From: Castanea sativa | Taxonomy: Eukaryota > Streptophyta > Magnoliopsida > Fagales > Fagaceae | DNA: 64,000 nt | Direction of reading: 5' to 3' | Assembly (NCBI RefSeq): GCF_040712315.1 | Contig: NC_134020.1 | Location: forward strand, 32,461,751-32,525,750 | Part shown: one piece after another, positions 50,801 to 62,378 of the stretch | How positions within the stretch are numbered: position 1 is the stretch's first letter | How the letters are laid out: every line of letters begins with the position of its first letter | Made by a program: the position numbers and the translations under genes | The notes under the pieces: generated by a model | Databases searched by the model: none | Told to the model about the DNA's origin: nothing | Seen by the model: only the letters and a program-made list of their open reading frames with translations

Positions 50801-51763
50801 ACAACACAGACTACACTTGAGCTAATGCACCATGTAAAAAATGATTTGGGATTCGAGGGATACCCCAGTGGTTCCAGTACCTCCTGTGGTGTCTGGGCAC
50901 TGAAGTTTGAACCCACTAGCCCCCCTCCCCTCTGTTAACCTAGCCAAAAAAAAAGAAGCAAAAATATGATGTACCCCAAAACCTTAAACTATTAGGAAAT
51001 TGTGAATTTAATTTAACAATAATTTTAACAAATACACATAGTGACTAACCTACAATTATAATCATCATAGATTTAACTATAGCCTCAACTCCTGTGTCCT
51101 TAAACAACTCCTGTCTTGTTTACTCATTCCAAAATCCCATTCACTGTTGAAAACTCCTTCAATTACCAAGCACAAACAGCCAAGAATCACAATCCCCACA
51201 TATCACACCAACCAAAATTTATTCAGTAATATCTTCAACACTAGCACATGGCACAGCCACAGCCACAGTCACAGTCACATTACTATACACATACTAAAAC
51301 AACCCCCCCCCCCCCCAAAAAAAAAAAAACCATCAACCTAGCTGAAAAGACATTACGGTTGTAACCCATTACATTACAAGCAAAACCACTCAAAACTGGT
51401 TGTTCTTAAACAGAATCGCAGAAACAGGAAAAAAGTGAAATACCCAGATGATAAGATTGGTTGATAAACACAAAGCAAAGCGAATTCAGGGCGTACCACA
51501 CGATTCCGAATGAGACGTTGCACGTATTCAATGACCTCCTTCCTCTTATGGTGGGTAGCCAAAGTGGGCTGAATTCTACACACTATCTCCCGAGTGGTTC
51601 GCTCGGCACTGGCCCAAGACTCCGACCCAATGGAACAAGGATCAGGGTTCGACGCCGGCAATGGCGGCGGCGGCGACGACGACGACGAGGAGTAGAGTCG
51701 ATCTTCGCCACAAAAATCGACGCCGTTGTGCCTCGCCGAACACACTTTAAGATCACCCATCAT
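44871..51763 (-). CDS. Nucleotidyltransferase / PAP-OAS1 substrate-binding domain protein, 9 exons, 888 aa
   Basis: Exons: 51497-51763, 49804-49989, 49479-49571, 48881-49063, 48681-48783, 48411-48596, 45599-46746, 45027-45466 and 44871-44931. They total 2,667 nt, all with GT-AG introns, in frame. The first of two adjacent ATGs was taken. Residues 94-110 carry the DNA polymerase beta-like motif GSVPLKTYLPDGDIDLT, with Asp106 and Asp108 as the likely metal ligands; Asp165 (VVDISFN) is a candidate third. Exon 4 (LIKAWCYYES, GLLSTYALETLVLY) is the PAP/OAS1 substrate-binding part. The long seventh exon holds a conserved FRYGARKLGWIL and then a low-conservation, probably disordered region. The tail ends LKDEDDFPPLS, shared by plant homologues. 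Frame 8 has a TAA right at the exon 8 donor; splicing to exon 9 adds 19 residues. The family resembles noncanonical poly(A) polymerases; the RNA substrate is unknown. It is similar to Arabidopsis At3g51620 (from memory). Confidence 0.9.
47365..47475 (+). mobile_element. Probable SINE in intron 6 of the nucleotidyltransferase gene
   Basis: GGCTCTAGCTCAAATGGCAC is followed by a B-box-like GCAAGCTCAAGACC and ends in A15. A reversed relative occurs near 57650-57715. No target duplication was established. Confidence 0.45.
50345..50632 (-). mobile_element. TRIM retroelement in intron 1 of the nucleotidyltransferase gene
   Basis: LTRs of 77-83 bp (50345-50427 and 50556-50632) flank an internal part of 128 bp. 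Read on the minus strand, the LTR ends GGTAATTTAACA and is followed at once by TGGTATCAGAGCAGGAGATC, a primer binding site for initiator tRNA-Met. ATATC flanks the element on both sides (50340-50344 and 50633-50637), an exact 5-bp duplication. One LTR has a 6-bp duplication (CTTAAG) and a TG to TA change at its edge. There is no coding sequence, so it depends on another element's enzymes. Confidence 0.85.
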
Positions 51764-52220
51764 TTAAAAACAAAACAAAACTTTTGATTTTAAATAGTAT
51801 TACCACAATTACAAGAAGAAGAAGAAGAAGGAAATTTAGAAGGCCAGAAAAAGGAAGGGAAACGACGGCGTAGGCAATGGTTGGAAGTGAGTGTGTTGGG
51901 GTTGGGGAGGTGAATCAAGAAGAAGAAGCATTTTCATAACTGAATGTACTTTCTTTTTTGTTTTTGTTTTCAGTTTTTTATGTGTTTCGGAGTTATATTA
52001 GTTGTAAAAAAAATGTAGATCAAAATGTTGAAACTTGAAACAGAGAGAGAGAGAGAGAGATGATTAATTAGATGAGTAGAATTAGATTAGTAAGAGGATT
52101 GTCATAAGACAAGAAAAGAAAAAAAGGGGATCTAAAACCCAAGAGGACTAGGGAGGAGGATGGATAGGATTTTTATCTCTATCTCAAAAACCTTGTCCGA
52201 CACAACACAGATACTACTAA
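51764..52220 (-). other. 5' flank of the nucleotidyltransferase gene
   Basis: The minus strand is rich in CTT repeats just upstream of the start codon, as in many plant 5' UTRs, and carries a (CT)n run near 52041-52060. No TATA box was chosen. Confidence 0.4.
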
Positions 52221-52245
52221 CAAACAAACAAACAAACAAACAAAA

Positions 52246-52278
<33 letters not shown>
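52221..52278. repeat. Compound microsatellite, (CAAA)n then (CT)n
   Basis: Six CAAA units are followed by about 15 CT units. Confidence 0.93.
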
Positions 52279-52282
<4 letters not shown>

Positions 52283-52980
52283 ACGTCCTGTGTGCGAAAA
52301 ACACAACGCAAATGAATACAAAGAGCGGTGTTTTTTTTTTTTTTGATAGGAAGAGCGGTGTTTTTTACATACAAAAGTATACACAATTCAGCTTTTAAAT
52401 TACGATTTTAGTTCAAAATCTCAAAGACACAATTTCAATTTAAAGAATTACTTAAAATTAAAAAATAATTTATGTATACAATGTTCAAGACACGATTCAA
52501 TTCCTTTCCACGATTCAGACTCGGAGGAGAGCAAAAAAAAAAAAACCAAAAACCAAAACAAAAAAAGACACGATTCAATTCAAAAAATTATTTGAAATTA
52601 AAGAATAATTTATGTATATGATGTTCGATTTCAGTTCAGAGAATGATTTCAGATTAAAAAGTAATTTATGTGTATGATGTGTGAAATAAAAGTAATTTAT
52701 GTTTATGATGTGTGAAATAAAATGGGTGTACTAAGATGAAAATAAAAAAAATAAAAAACTTGTCCTGGGAAAAAAAATTGAGACTTTAGAAACGCTTTTT
52801 ATTTTGAGTAATGTGTGTCATTTACTTTTAGAAACATTTTACAAGAAATTAAAAAAAAAGTTGTCAATAAAATTTTTTCAAAAAATAACATAATATTGCA
52901 CGTTACTAAAATTCTTTTATTTTATTGCCCCTCAACACCGACGTTTTATCTTTTCTTTGTTTTGGATTTATAATTTATTA
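52279..52980. other. Intergenic DNA with short diverged repeats
   Basis: The phrase AGTAATTTATGTRTATGATG recurs at about 52500-52720, including a local 31-bp tandem duplication. No gene seen. Confidence 0.5.
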
Positions 52981-52989
52981 GAGCATTCA

Positions 52990-53560
52990 CAGCAGTGGTT
53001 GTAAATTGCTATATTGCTATATTTTAGCTTCTCAACCACTAAAACTGATGATACAGATGCTGGTATGATAGCCTAGTACCAATCTAGCAATATATAGCAC
53101 ACTGTTTCTCAGTTTTTCTCACTGTTATTATTAGCTCTTTGTCTTGTCTGAAAAAAATACAAAATGTCTACACCGTTTTAGAGGTTTATATATGTTTTTT
53201 TTTTTTTTTTAGTACTAATTATTTGAGTGGGAAGTGGGACCGTGGTGTTATCACTAATATTTATAAATCATAAAATCCGCCGAATTCAACTCTTTATTAA
53301 CTCTATTTCTTGCCTGAAAAAAAGGGAGGGAAATTGACTACACTTTTATAGAGAGGGTTATATACTATTATAATACAGTACTACTTTTTTAGGTGGAAAC
53401 CGTAGGGCTATTATTAATATTTGTAACTCGCAAAATCCGGTAAATTCACCTCTCTCTTTTTTTCTGTCTTGTCTGAAATAAAGGGTGGGAAAAAATGTGT
53501 ACACTTTTTTTAGATATTATACTGTTATGGTACAAATTTTTTTGGTGGGGACAGTTATTA
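52990..53560. repeat. Degenerate tandem repeat, about 160-175-bp unit, three copies
   Basis: Anchors CTTGTCTGAAAAAAA (about 53135), CTTGCCTGAAAAAAA (about 53310) and CTTGTCTGAAATAAA (about 53467) each precede a similar block (TACACTTTTTTAGA, then GGTGGGACC- or GGTGGAAACC-like sequence, then AATATTTRTAA and AAAATCCG). Confidence 0.65.
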
Positions 53561-55313
53561 ATTTTCTATCACCCTTTACTTTTGAGTGAGCGTGACAAAG
53601 AATTAAAAAGTGGGACTTGAGAATATATACAAGAATGATTCAGAAGATTTATGCAATAAAAAAAAAATCATGCTAGTATTTTGTTAAATCACAGTACGTA
53701 GCTAAATAAATCAAATATATTAAGTTCCGAGTACAAAAACATGTGGATCACATTTACTTCTAAATGCTTCCCCATCAATCATGACAAATCTCCCAATGAA
53801 GTTTGCATGCATGTTCTTAATGATTCTCATGAATCCTATAACAAAGATTCTAAGTTCTCCATGAGACTCTATAGCCTTTGTCCAAAACGGAATGACTTTT
53901 CCAATGTCATGTGCTCTTTCTTCATGCCCATCTCTAATATTATTCCAAAACTAGTAGTATAGGAGGAAGGTGCAGTCCTTTCAGAGAGTGACATGCATTA
54001 GCTTTGATTTCTTAGTCTGACTGACCCTTCTTTCTTTTCTTTTTAATAGTCTAAACCCATGAACAATCAGATATATGCACAGCATGGTTTCTTCCAGTTG
54101 CCACAATTATTAAAGCCAATCTTCTTTTTTTATGTTTTTTTTATATGTTTAGTCTAACTTTTATGATTTGTCTCGACCAACGACTTAGTTTCGTGACTAA
54201 AAGGTAAAAGCACACCGGAGATGATTAGGGCTATCTGCCAATTAAGGTCACGTTACAATGAATTGAGCACTAAATACTTCATAGATTCACACAGAATATA
54301 TTATAGGATGAGCGAAAGCTTACGGCACTGCTTGTTAATGTCCATTCTTCCACTAGGGATAAAGTCATTTTTATAGTATTCTGTATGGATATGGATCAAA
54401 AAAGTCAGATTCTTTGAATATTTTAGTGTCTGCTATGACTTTTTGTGAATGTTAACAAAGCTTCAGGATCATAAAGAGACGTTTCAAATTGTGACAAGTT
54501 ACCAGTCTCCATATTGCTGCAGAGGAATACCTGTTAGACCTTAAAGCCCGGCCTAATTTCGAAATAGCTGCCGATTGTGAGTTGCATCAAAGTTGGCTTA
54601 AAACTTGACTTGGAATTGTGGAGCACCCTTATCTGATTGACAAAATCTTAAAAGCTTCAAAGCTTTAGTAAGCATCATTAAGCATTCACATTGATCATGT
54701 AAATGGTATATGTAAGGAGATCTTAGCATTATAGCACAAAACAATCTCATTGTAAACTTAAATTTCATTTTTTTTATTGGGTAGTATATATTATTTTAAT
54801 GATAGAGATTAGATTATATTGTTTTATTGGGTAATATATATTATTTTAATAAGTTAAATAAAAAAATAAAAGTTAGGATGTTGGCTATGTTGTAAAATGG
54901 TATGGTATAATTAATAAAATAACTTTTAAGATAGTAAAATAGAATAATACAAAGATTGTGGATGTGAATACTCTTATTAACTACAGGTAAGCTGCTTCAA
55001 AATTTTGGTTGCTTCTGTAGTGTTTTAAGATCCATTTGGTAAGAAATTTTTAATAACGTTTAAATTTTATGAAAATATGTGTAAATAAAAAAGTGTATAA
55101 AACTACGTGTTATGATGTTTAAATAACAATTTTCAATGTTTAAACACTGTTATTTCATTGTTTAAACACTATTACCAAACAATGCCTTATAGTGGCCATG
55201 GAAGCAAGCTAAGTTGCTAATTAACTGGAGCATTCCTTTGTCTATAAAGAATAGGGCAAAGCTGAATTAGGAAGGTTCGTGTACTATATAACCATTAACC
55301 TGTGACCATTCCT
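53561..55313. other. Intergenic DNA, no gene seen
   Basis: A 73-codon plus-strand ORF at 53741 has no recognisable domain and no gene-like context. Confidence 0.5.
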
Positions 55314-55403
55314 GGAATATTATCCATCAGATAACTCCAAGTTGGAATATTATCCATAAGACAACTCCAAGTTGGAATATTATCCATCAGATAACTCCAA
55401 GTT
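55314..55403. repeat. Three-copy tandem repeat, 30-bp unit
   Basis: The unit beginning GGAATATTATCCATCAGATA occurs three times with two or three differences in the middle copy. Confidence 0.92.
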
Positions 55404-56567
55404 GGTTGGTGGTGTTATAAATTTATAATGGCTGAGTTATGAGACAAGGAGAATTATTTACCATATAGACGTCGTAGACAAACGAGCCAAGATCTGCAGT
55501 GGAGAAGCTAATAGTATGTAACAATGAGCAAGTAGAGAGGGCACAATCATCATTTAATACTTGCTTACTTGCAACCTCTGTAAATACTAAATAGCATAGG
55601 GTGTGCCGCAACCCTCAAATAAAAAAAGAAGGGGACTTATGAAGGAAAACACTAGAAGTTCCCTACCCTGCCTGCTATGCAATACAGCAATAGCAACCCC
55701 CTAAATTCCCTAGCCCCAACGAGAATTTAGTCCATCTTGAAAATGACTAACGTAAGACAATGAGCATCCCCACCAAAAATTATAGTACTACCTGAGCAAA
55801 ACTTATAAAGGACATACAGTTTGGAAATTAGCCTTTACACAAAGTGTCAATTTAATCTTTAACCTTTCACTTTAGTTTTGTTTTAATTTTTATTTTTCTA
55901 ATGACATCCTAGGTGGCATCAAAAATATTATTTTAATATCACCTTGTATCACGTCAACCTTTTCTATATATCACTCAAATAGCACGGACTGTTTTGACAC
56001 AATATCAAAAAATTAAGGACTAAACTGACACATGTAATATTAGAGACCAAATTGACATATAATACAAAGGATAGGACCAAACTAGTAATTTATGCAACTT
56101 TAATAGACCGCAAAATTGCACCATTTCTAGCCTTTCACGGCCATTAAACCATTACAGAAAAAATATTTAGTTGCATTCCCAAAATGCTGAAACCAATTGG
56201 AGCAAATTGAGCAGGGACACTTGTAATCTAATTTATCAATAAGACTGCTGGGCATATCTTAACCTTTAAACATGCAATCCGACAACCAGTCTATTAATAA
56301 ATCTTGCACATCAAAACAGAACTTCAGCAGCAATCTATAATGAAGAAAAAGTAAAAGTCTAATGATGCTTAATGACAATATTACTCCATAAGAAACATAA
56401 GGGTTCTGCATCAGCTGTCGCCCCTCAAAGCAATAGAGCAAAGCCTCAAAGAAATCATGTAATACTAAAATAGGTGTAAGCCACAATCACAGTCAAAAAA
56501 TTAGTTCATAGCTAACGTGCAAAAAAGATGGGCAAAAGCCTCAGAGCAAAGCACATTGTACTGATTC
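55404..56567. other. Intergenic DNA and 3' flank of the eS26 gene
   Basis: No gene or clear repeat seen. The part next to 56567 should contain the eS26 3' UTR. Confidence 0.5.
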
Positions 56568-58466
56568 TCAAGTGCGGGCAGCAACTGGTGCTCCAGCAGG
56601 GCGTGGTCCTTGACCAGGGGCACCAGGCCTTTGGTTATCCTCCTGACATAAAAATAAAGATTATGAAACATGCATCATGAAAAAGGGCAGAAAATATAAA
56701 ATTCCATTAAACAAGCCATTTTAAAGACATCTAACTCATTTTCAGTTAAGTTCACCAAAGCACACAGGAATACAGCAGTGAGATATATAAATGTCACATG
56801 AAAGCAGACAAAGGACATCAACAAATAGGAATGTTCGTATGAGAAAAATTATCACTAGTCACTACTGTTCAGTAGCTAGAAGATATTGAGTAAAGGGGAA
56901 AATAATTTTAAGTCTCATGATATGATCTATCAAGATCAAAATTCAAATAAGTGACATTATTTTCCTTCTAAGCATTTATCATCCACCTAATAGATCTTTA
57001 ATCAAAATATATTCCACTCTGTACACCCCAGCCTCTAACAATCAATTTCAATTAAAATTGTAAAAGTATTTCATTTAACACGATAAATCATTTCCATTGG
57101 CAGTAGAATGACCTGAAATAATATATCACCAAGAGTCCATGCTTCAAAGTTCATTAGTTGGAGTTAACATAGAGGAACAGATGACGTTTAATATACATAG
57201 GTACAATTAAAACAAGTTTTTATTGAAGTAATTTTACACTATAAAGTGTTAGACAAAGACTTTTTCAGTAAACACACTACTAAACTACTACTAGTATCAA
57301 ATGCATGATTTGGACACAAACTTGTAAAATTCCAAATTATAGTAATGTTATTTGCACAAGTTCACATAGCGGCCATCAGTGTGCACTCCACATGCCAAAC
57401 ACAAAGTAGTAGGCCCATGTGACATGTGAGTGGCAAGGCAACTACCACCCCAACTTTGTTTACAACGCTTCCACACAAAACTTAGAGACAAGTTTAGATA
57501 GAAACCGTAAGTTTTGCACTCGATGCATCAAAGACACAGTGTTGAGGCATGTGATGCATGGTGATACTGATACATACGCACCACCTTATAAACAAACTTG
57601 TGCTTCTCTGGATTTTTTGTTGGTAGGTTACACATGCACTAGAGGGTCATGAGCTCATTGAGAGCTCACCCTCCACCTTGAGATTACAAGGAGAGGAGGT
57701 GTCATTTGAGATAGAGCTGATTGATACATTTCTCATAATTTTTATAAATTAAAAAGAAAAATTCTATCTCCTATGAACAAAAATGCAAATATGAACATAA
57801 AGTCCTAGTGATGCTAACAAAAGAAACCCATTTGTACACTAATGATAAAACTCAGAGAACAATGTGGGAACTTCACAAGCAATAACACAATCAAACAGTC
57901 AATTACAAGACAAAATAGCAAAAACCCAACAAAGCAAAAGTTAACAGATTCACAAGATAGGCATACCCTGCGTCTAAACCGCTGTGGGGGGTCACGTTTC
58001 CTCCTATCGGTACGAGATCGGACCCTCACAACATGAGAATGGATTGCGCATGAAACACAATACTGCATCTTCACGTAAAGCTTTGGGAGAATGTACCCTT
58101 TAAACAAAACAAACAATGCACACATCAATTAAGCAATATCAACGGAAAAAAAAAACCCAAAAACACAGAGCTAGAATAGAATAGAATAATCACCATCAAA
58201 AACACAAGCCTCTTGGACATCTCTAACAGCAGCTTGCTCCACGATATTCCTCACCAAAAACCTCTTGATAGATTTGTCCTATTCACACAATGCCCAATTC
58301 AATAAAAATTCACAAACACGCGCATAGACATATGGAAATTGCGAAACACATTGTGAGAAAGAGCGAAAACCTTGGGGCAGCATTTGCCGCAGTTAGAGCA
58401 GCGAATGAATTTGACGTGGCCACGACCGTGCTTGTTTCGGCCACCGTTTCTTCGCTTGAAGGTCAT
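56568..58466 (-). CDS. RPS26: 40S ribosomal protein S26 (eS26), 4 exons, 128 aa
   Basis: Exons: 58371-58466, 58194-58278, 57967-58097 and 56568-56642, totalling 387 nt in frame with GT-AG introns. The N-terminus [20 protein letters not shown] is the eS26 signature. The zinc-binding cysteines are all present: Cys23 and Cys26 (CSNC) and Cys74 and Cys77 (YCVSC). [16 protein letters not shown] follows, then a Pro/Gly/Ala-rich tail ending APVAART. The length fits plant eS26 (about 130 aa). The protein sits near the mRNA exit channel of the small ribosomal subunit in the cytosol. The last intron (56643-57966) is 1.3 kb and carries a probable SINE. Plants often have several RPS26 copies; this one looks intact. 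Confidence 0.96.
57640..57730 (-). mobile_element. Possible SINE fragment in eS26 intron 3
   Basis: The reverse complement contains GCTCTATCTCAAATGACACC, close to GCTCTAGCTCAAATGGCACC at 47370. Ends not defined. Confidence 0.35.
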
Positions 58467-58585
58467 GGCGATTGATTGGGTTTGAGACCCAAACCCTAGA
58501 TCTGGTGCGAGGTTTAGGCGAAAAATGCTAGGGTTTTTGTCACAGGGGTTTGGGAGGAGAAGTGAGAAACGAGAAGGAAGAAGAG

Positions 58586-58609
58586 TATATATAGTGGTTG
58601 TTTAGGGTT
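58586..58609 (-). promoter_or_regulatory. eS26 core promoter: TATA box and telo-box-like motif
   Basis: The minus strand has TATATATA (58586-58593), about 120 bp before the ATG, and upstream of it AACCCTAAA (58601-58609). The leader has further AAACCCTAG copies. Telo boxes of this kind are characteristic of plant ribosomal protein gene promoters. Confidence 0.7.
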
Positions 58610-58792
58610 ATTATATTGTTATATCCAAGCCTCGTTTACGGTTCAGCTGGATCCAGTCGGGTATACCAAGAGTATGACCTGTTTTGCTTTTCTTAGCTAA
58701 AATAAATTATTTTAGGCAAATTACAAAATACTAATAAATTAACACTCCAAAGTTTAATCTATGTTTCAAATTAAAACACGAAGGATAAAGAT

Positions 58793-58907
58793 CGGTAGTT
58801 TCTTACCACCGGGCATTGTAGCCTAATGGTACCCAATTCCTTTGTAAACCTTGAGCTCAGGGGTTCTATCCCCTATAATTTCTCCACTCAAAAAAAATAA
58901 ATAAATA
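58793..58907 (+). mobile_element. tRNA-derived SINE
   Basis: GTAGCCTAATGGT fits a tRNA A box and GGGTTCTATCCCC a B box. The tail is (A)n(ATAA)n. ATAAAGAT flanks both sides (58785-58792 and 58908-58915). Its body differs from the other SINEs in the window. Confidence 0.6.
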
Positions 58908-58942
58908 ATAAAGATTGTCTAAACACTTTGTTTGAAATCAAT

Positions 58943-59740
58943 GGTTATAATTAGGGATGGCAATGGGATGGGCGGGACCAAAGGATGGGGTTTTTGCTCA
59001 CCCCATATGGTTTTGTCTTTTGGTTATAATTAGGGATGGTAATGGGATGGGCAGGACCAAAGGATGGGGTCTTTGCCCACCCCGTATGGTTTTGTCTTTG
59101 CCCCATCCCCGTCCCGCCCTGCCCCGCATGATAAGGAAAACCTCCTCACTCCATTCCCGCCGCTTGGGGCCCTGCAAAACCCCGCCCCACCCCGTAAAAT
59201 TCTATTTTTTGTTAATTTGCCCTACAACTAGTACAATTTTTTAATGAAACTTATTTCATTAATAAAAATATACTTGAAATTACAACTAAATTTATCACAT
59301 CAAATCAAATCAATTTTTAGAAAAAAAAAAATGAATAATATATCCAAATATTTAACAAGACAATCATTAAAAATAAAAATAAAAATCTCATAGTATAACA
59401 CATAACAAAATAAAGGCAGAGAACCGCATTGGGTAGAATAAGATAAGCTAATATTGATATGGTTGTTTAAATAGTAGGGTTTTAGAGTATGAAAAATTTA
59501 CAATTATAACCCTTAGCAACGCGGGGCAAGGACAGGGAGGGGCGTGGCAAGGACGGGGAGGGGCGTGGCAAGATGGGTCTAAAAAGTCTAAATTCATCCC
59601 CTCTACGCCCCACCCGTGGTGCAGGGCTAAAATCTTGCCCCATCCCCGCCCTACCATCTTTGCGAGGTGGGAAAAACCTGCGCAAGGTGAAACGGGGAAG
59701 GGTGGAAAAAAATTGTCATCCCTAGTTATAATAATGTCTT
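58943..59740. mobile_element. Putative non-autonomous element with GC-rich arms and inverted ends
   Basis: The left end, TTATAATTAGGGATGGCAA, is mirrored at the right end, which reads TTGTCATCCCTAGTTATAA. G/C-rich runs (GGGATGGGCGGGACC on the left, ACCCCGCCCCACCCCG and GGGGCAAGGACGGGGAGG inside) face each other across an AT-rich centre. At the left, a 79-bp block is tandemly duplicated (58943-59021 and 59022-59100). No target duplication was fixed, so the class is open. Confidence 0.5.
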
Positions 59741-61174
59741 CTTTTTTCTTTTCTTTTTTTGATAGAATCGTTATAATAACTTTACTCAATATATTTTTAC
59801 TGGATGTAAGTTTTGACAAATCCACAGTTAGATTGTATTTTCTTCCTATGCTCGCAATTTTTTTAGAATATCAAAAATCAATAGTTATTTTATCTATCAA
59901 ATGTTTAAATTTCAAGCTTTGTAATCAAAATTTATGTAAAATAAATAAATAAGTTTATGGATCGAATTATAAGTAACATCTAGTAGGCACGAAAATTTGA
60001 CAAGTGTGTTAAAAACATTAAAAAAAAAACATGCAGTTTAACGGTTGGATTTTCAAAATTTATAGCCATGTTAATTATTTTTAATAAAATTTGTAGCCAA
60101 ACTTTGTCGATACATGAATTTTTCCCAAGAAATTTTATTTATTTATTTATAGATATGATAGTATTTTAAACCTATGACATTTGTTTCATAATGACTACTC
60201 TTTATCATTAGATCAAGATATTAATTAATTTTTAATATAGGCGGAGATTGAATCTTACACTTTCTATTTGATGATGAGAGAATTTACAAGTTTATAAAAC
60301 TAAGATTTCATCTTTGATGTATCAAAGCATGATCCATCCCCTTGCCGCCTCCACCGACGTAAAGGATTTGGGAATGAGAAAAGAAAATACATATAATAAA
60401 TGTTTTTCAAATACATCTCAACTCAATGTTCGTTTGCCATGAGTTTTTTCATTTAATCTTTAACTTATTTTGTTTATGTATTATTATTTTTAAAATCTCA
60501 CTTTTTTCAAGCACAAATATACGTTAACTCACTTTTAGGATAAAGAACAGTAAAAAGCTAAATAAGTTTATTCCAAACAACAGTCAATCATCTATCAAAA
60601 TGGAATTTAATGTTCTTTTAACTACTAAAAATCATCTATAGTTGATTATTTACAAATTTTCATAGTAGTTTCCCTTTCAATGTATAAAATTAATAATCCA
60701 TAAAAAATCATATTTCATTTTGTTGTGAAGCCCAGTTTTGGCAATATTCATGAATGATTGCAATAAAACTAGAATAGTACACATAAGTACAACCACTTTA
60801 TAAAACAATTTGAAATTAAGCTTTAGCATAAGAACAACTACTTTATAAACGAGTTGAAATTAAGCTTCAACACTTCTAGAAATTGCAAGAACTCCAACCA
60901 TCAAAACTATGTCAAATTCAAGCCCTACAACACCAAAAAACTTCAATCCACAAATCTTCAAATATGAACATTCAAAGAAGATGAATAATGGAAAAAAATG
61001 AGAAATCTATAAAAAGCACAAAACTAGAGATTTCTCATAATTCCCTTGTATATGCATTTTGATCAGTTTTGCAACAAAAAAGGAGAAGACATTGTGTTTG
61101 ACAGAAGCATATTGGCACAACTCTTGCATTGAAAACTTTTCAAGGAAATTAAATCAATAGTGAATGATTATTTC
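59741..61174. other. Intergenic AT-rich DNA, no gene seen
   Basis: No ORF of known family, RNA gene or structured repeat recognised. Confidence 0.5.
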
Positions 61175-61266
61175 GTAATGCAATACAAATACAAAGAAAT
61201 AGACCCACTTATTAATTAAGGTAATGCAATACAAATACAAAGAAATAGACCCACTTATTAATTAAG
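61175..61266. repeat. Perfect two-copy tandem duplication, 46-bp unit
   Basis: GTAATGCAATACAAATACAA... is repeated at 61175-61220 and 61221-61266 with no difference that I can see, so it is recent. Confidence 0.95.
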
Positions 61267-62378
61267 GGTCCATTAACACCCAACTTTATGGCAGCCCTTT
61301 TACCAATCTTATGGGTTGTGGGGTCAGTTTTATAGGAAGAAAGAAAAATTAACAAAGAGACCAAAATAACCTTTTTCTCATCTCTCACCAACTCAAGCCT
61401 TTAGCCATATTTCTATAGTTTATCCTTAAAAAAACAAAAGAAAATTTTGAGAACTCAAGTTTCTCTCACAGGAAAACAACAGCAAACATCTTACCAAAAA
61501 AAAATCTAATAACAAACCTCTCACAGGAAACAACCAACATCAATACATCAAAAAAAAAAAAACAACAACAACAACAACAAACAAACCATGAGAATATATG
61601 AGAAGTGCTTGAGATGCTACCAAAATCAGTGGCAACGCCATGTTGAAGGGAAAGGCTTCGAATCAAGGTTTTAAATACTAGAATTGAGGGAGACGAACAG
61701 AGTTGATGACGGGGAAATCAAGGAGGAGACAAACTGAGTTAGAAAAAAAAAGCTATGAAAAAAAATAAAATAAAGGACAGAAAAGTTGAGCCAAGAATTT
61801 CATATGGGGGAACATAAATAAAAAATATATATATATATTAAAAATTAAAAATGAGAAGGAGTTACAAATTTGGAAAAAGGACGAGAGGTGAAATAGATAA
61901 GTTTGAGAGAGAGAGAGAGAGGAGTAAAAAAAAAAGGAGATGATATTTACGTGAGAAAGGAGATAGAAAATTTCGAGGAACGTGATTTCTTTAAATTAGT
62001 ATTTATTGAATCCCTTATAAAAATTTAGGTAAATTCAATAAATAAATAAATAAATAAAAGTAGAACGGAGCGTTTTAGTAAAATGACATAATATTGAAAA
62101 TGATAATGTCAATATTCACTCGCATAATATTGTCAAAATGGAAATGTAAAAACTAACCAAAAAAAAAGACAAAGAAGCGTCAAAATTAACAAAGGCATTA
62201 TATTGTCATGGAGAAGCATTTTAGACCAATGACATAATATTGTCAAAATTAACAAACACAATATTCTTATAGTTTTTTTCTTTTCTTTTACAAGCTCAAA
62301 AGTTTACGCCTAACATTTCAAACAAAATATTGAATTCAATCTCATTTCTCTTGAAGTACTTTTTTTTTTGGCACCATT
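61267..62378. other. Intergenic DNA, no gene seen
   Basis: AT-rich sequence with short (GA)n, (AT)n and (AAAT)n runs. The phrase ATGACATAATATTG recurs at about 62084 and 62228. Confidence 0.5.

Noticed and set aside
53741..53962. 73-codon plus-strand ORF
   Set aside because: No recognisable family, no neighbours or signals to support a gene.
57814..58128. 104-codon ORF extending past eS26 exon 3
   Set aside because: Only 57967-58097 is exon; the rest is intron read-through on both sides.
58801..58880. A tRNA gene, from the A- and B-box-like sequences
   Set aside because: No acceptor stem or anticodon arm can be formed; an A-rich tail and flanking repeats point to a SINE.
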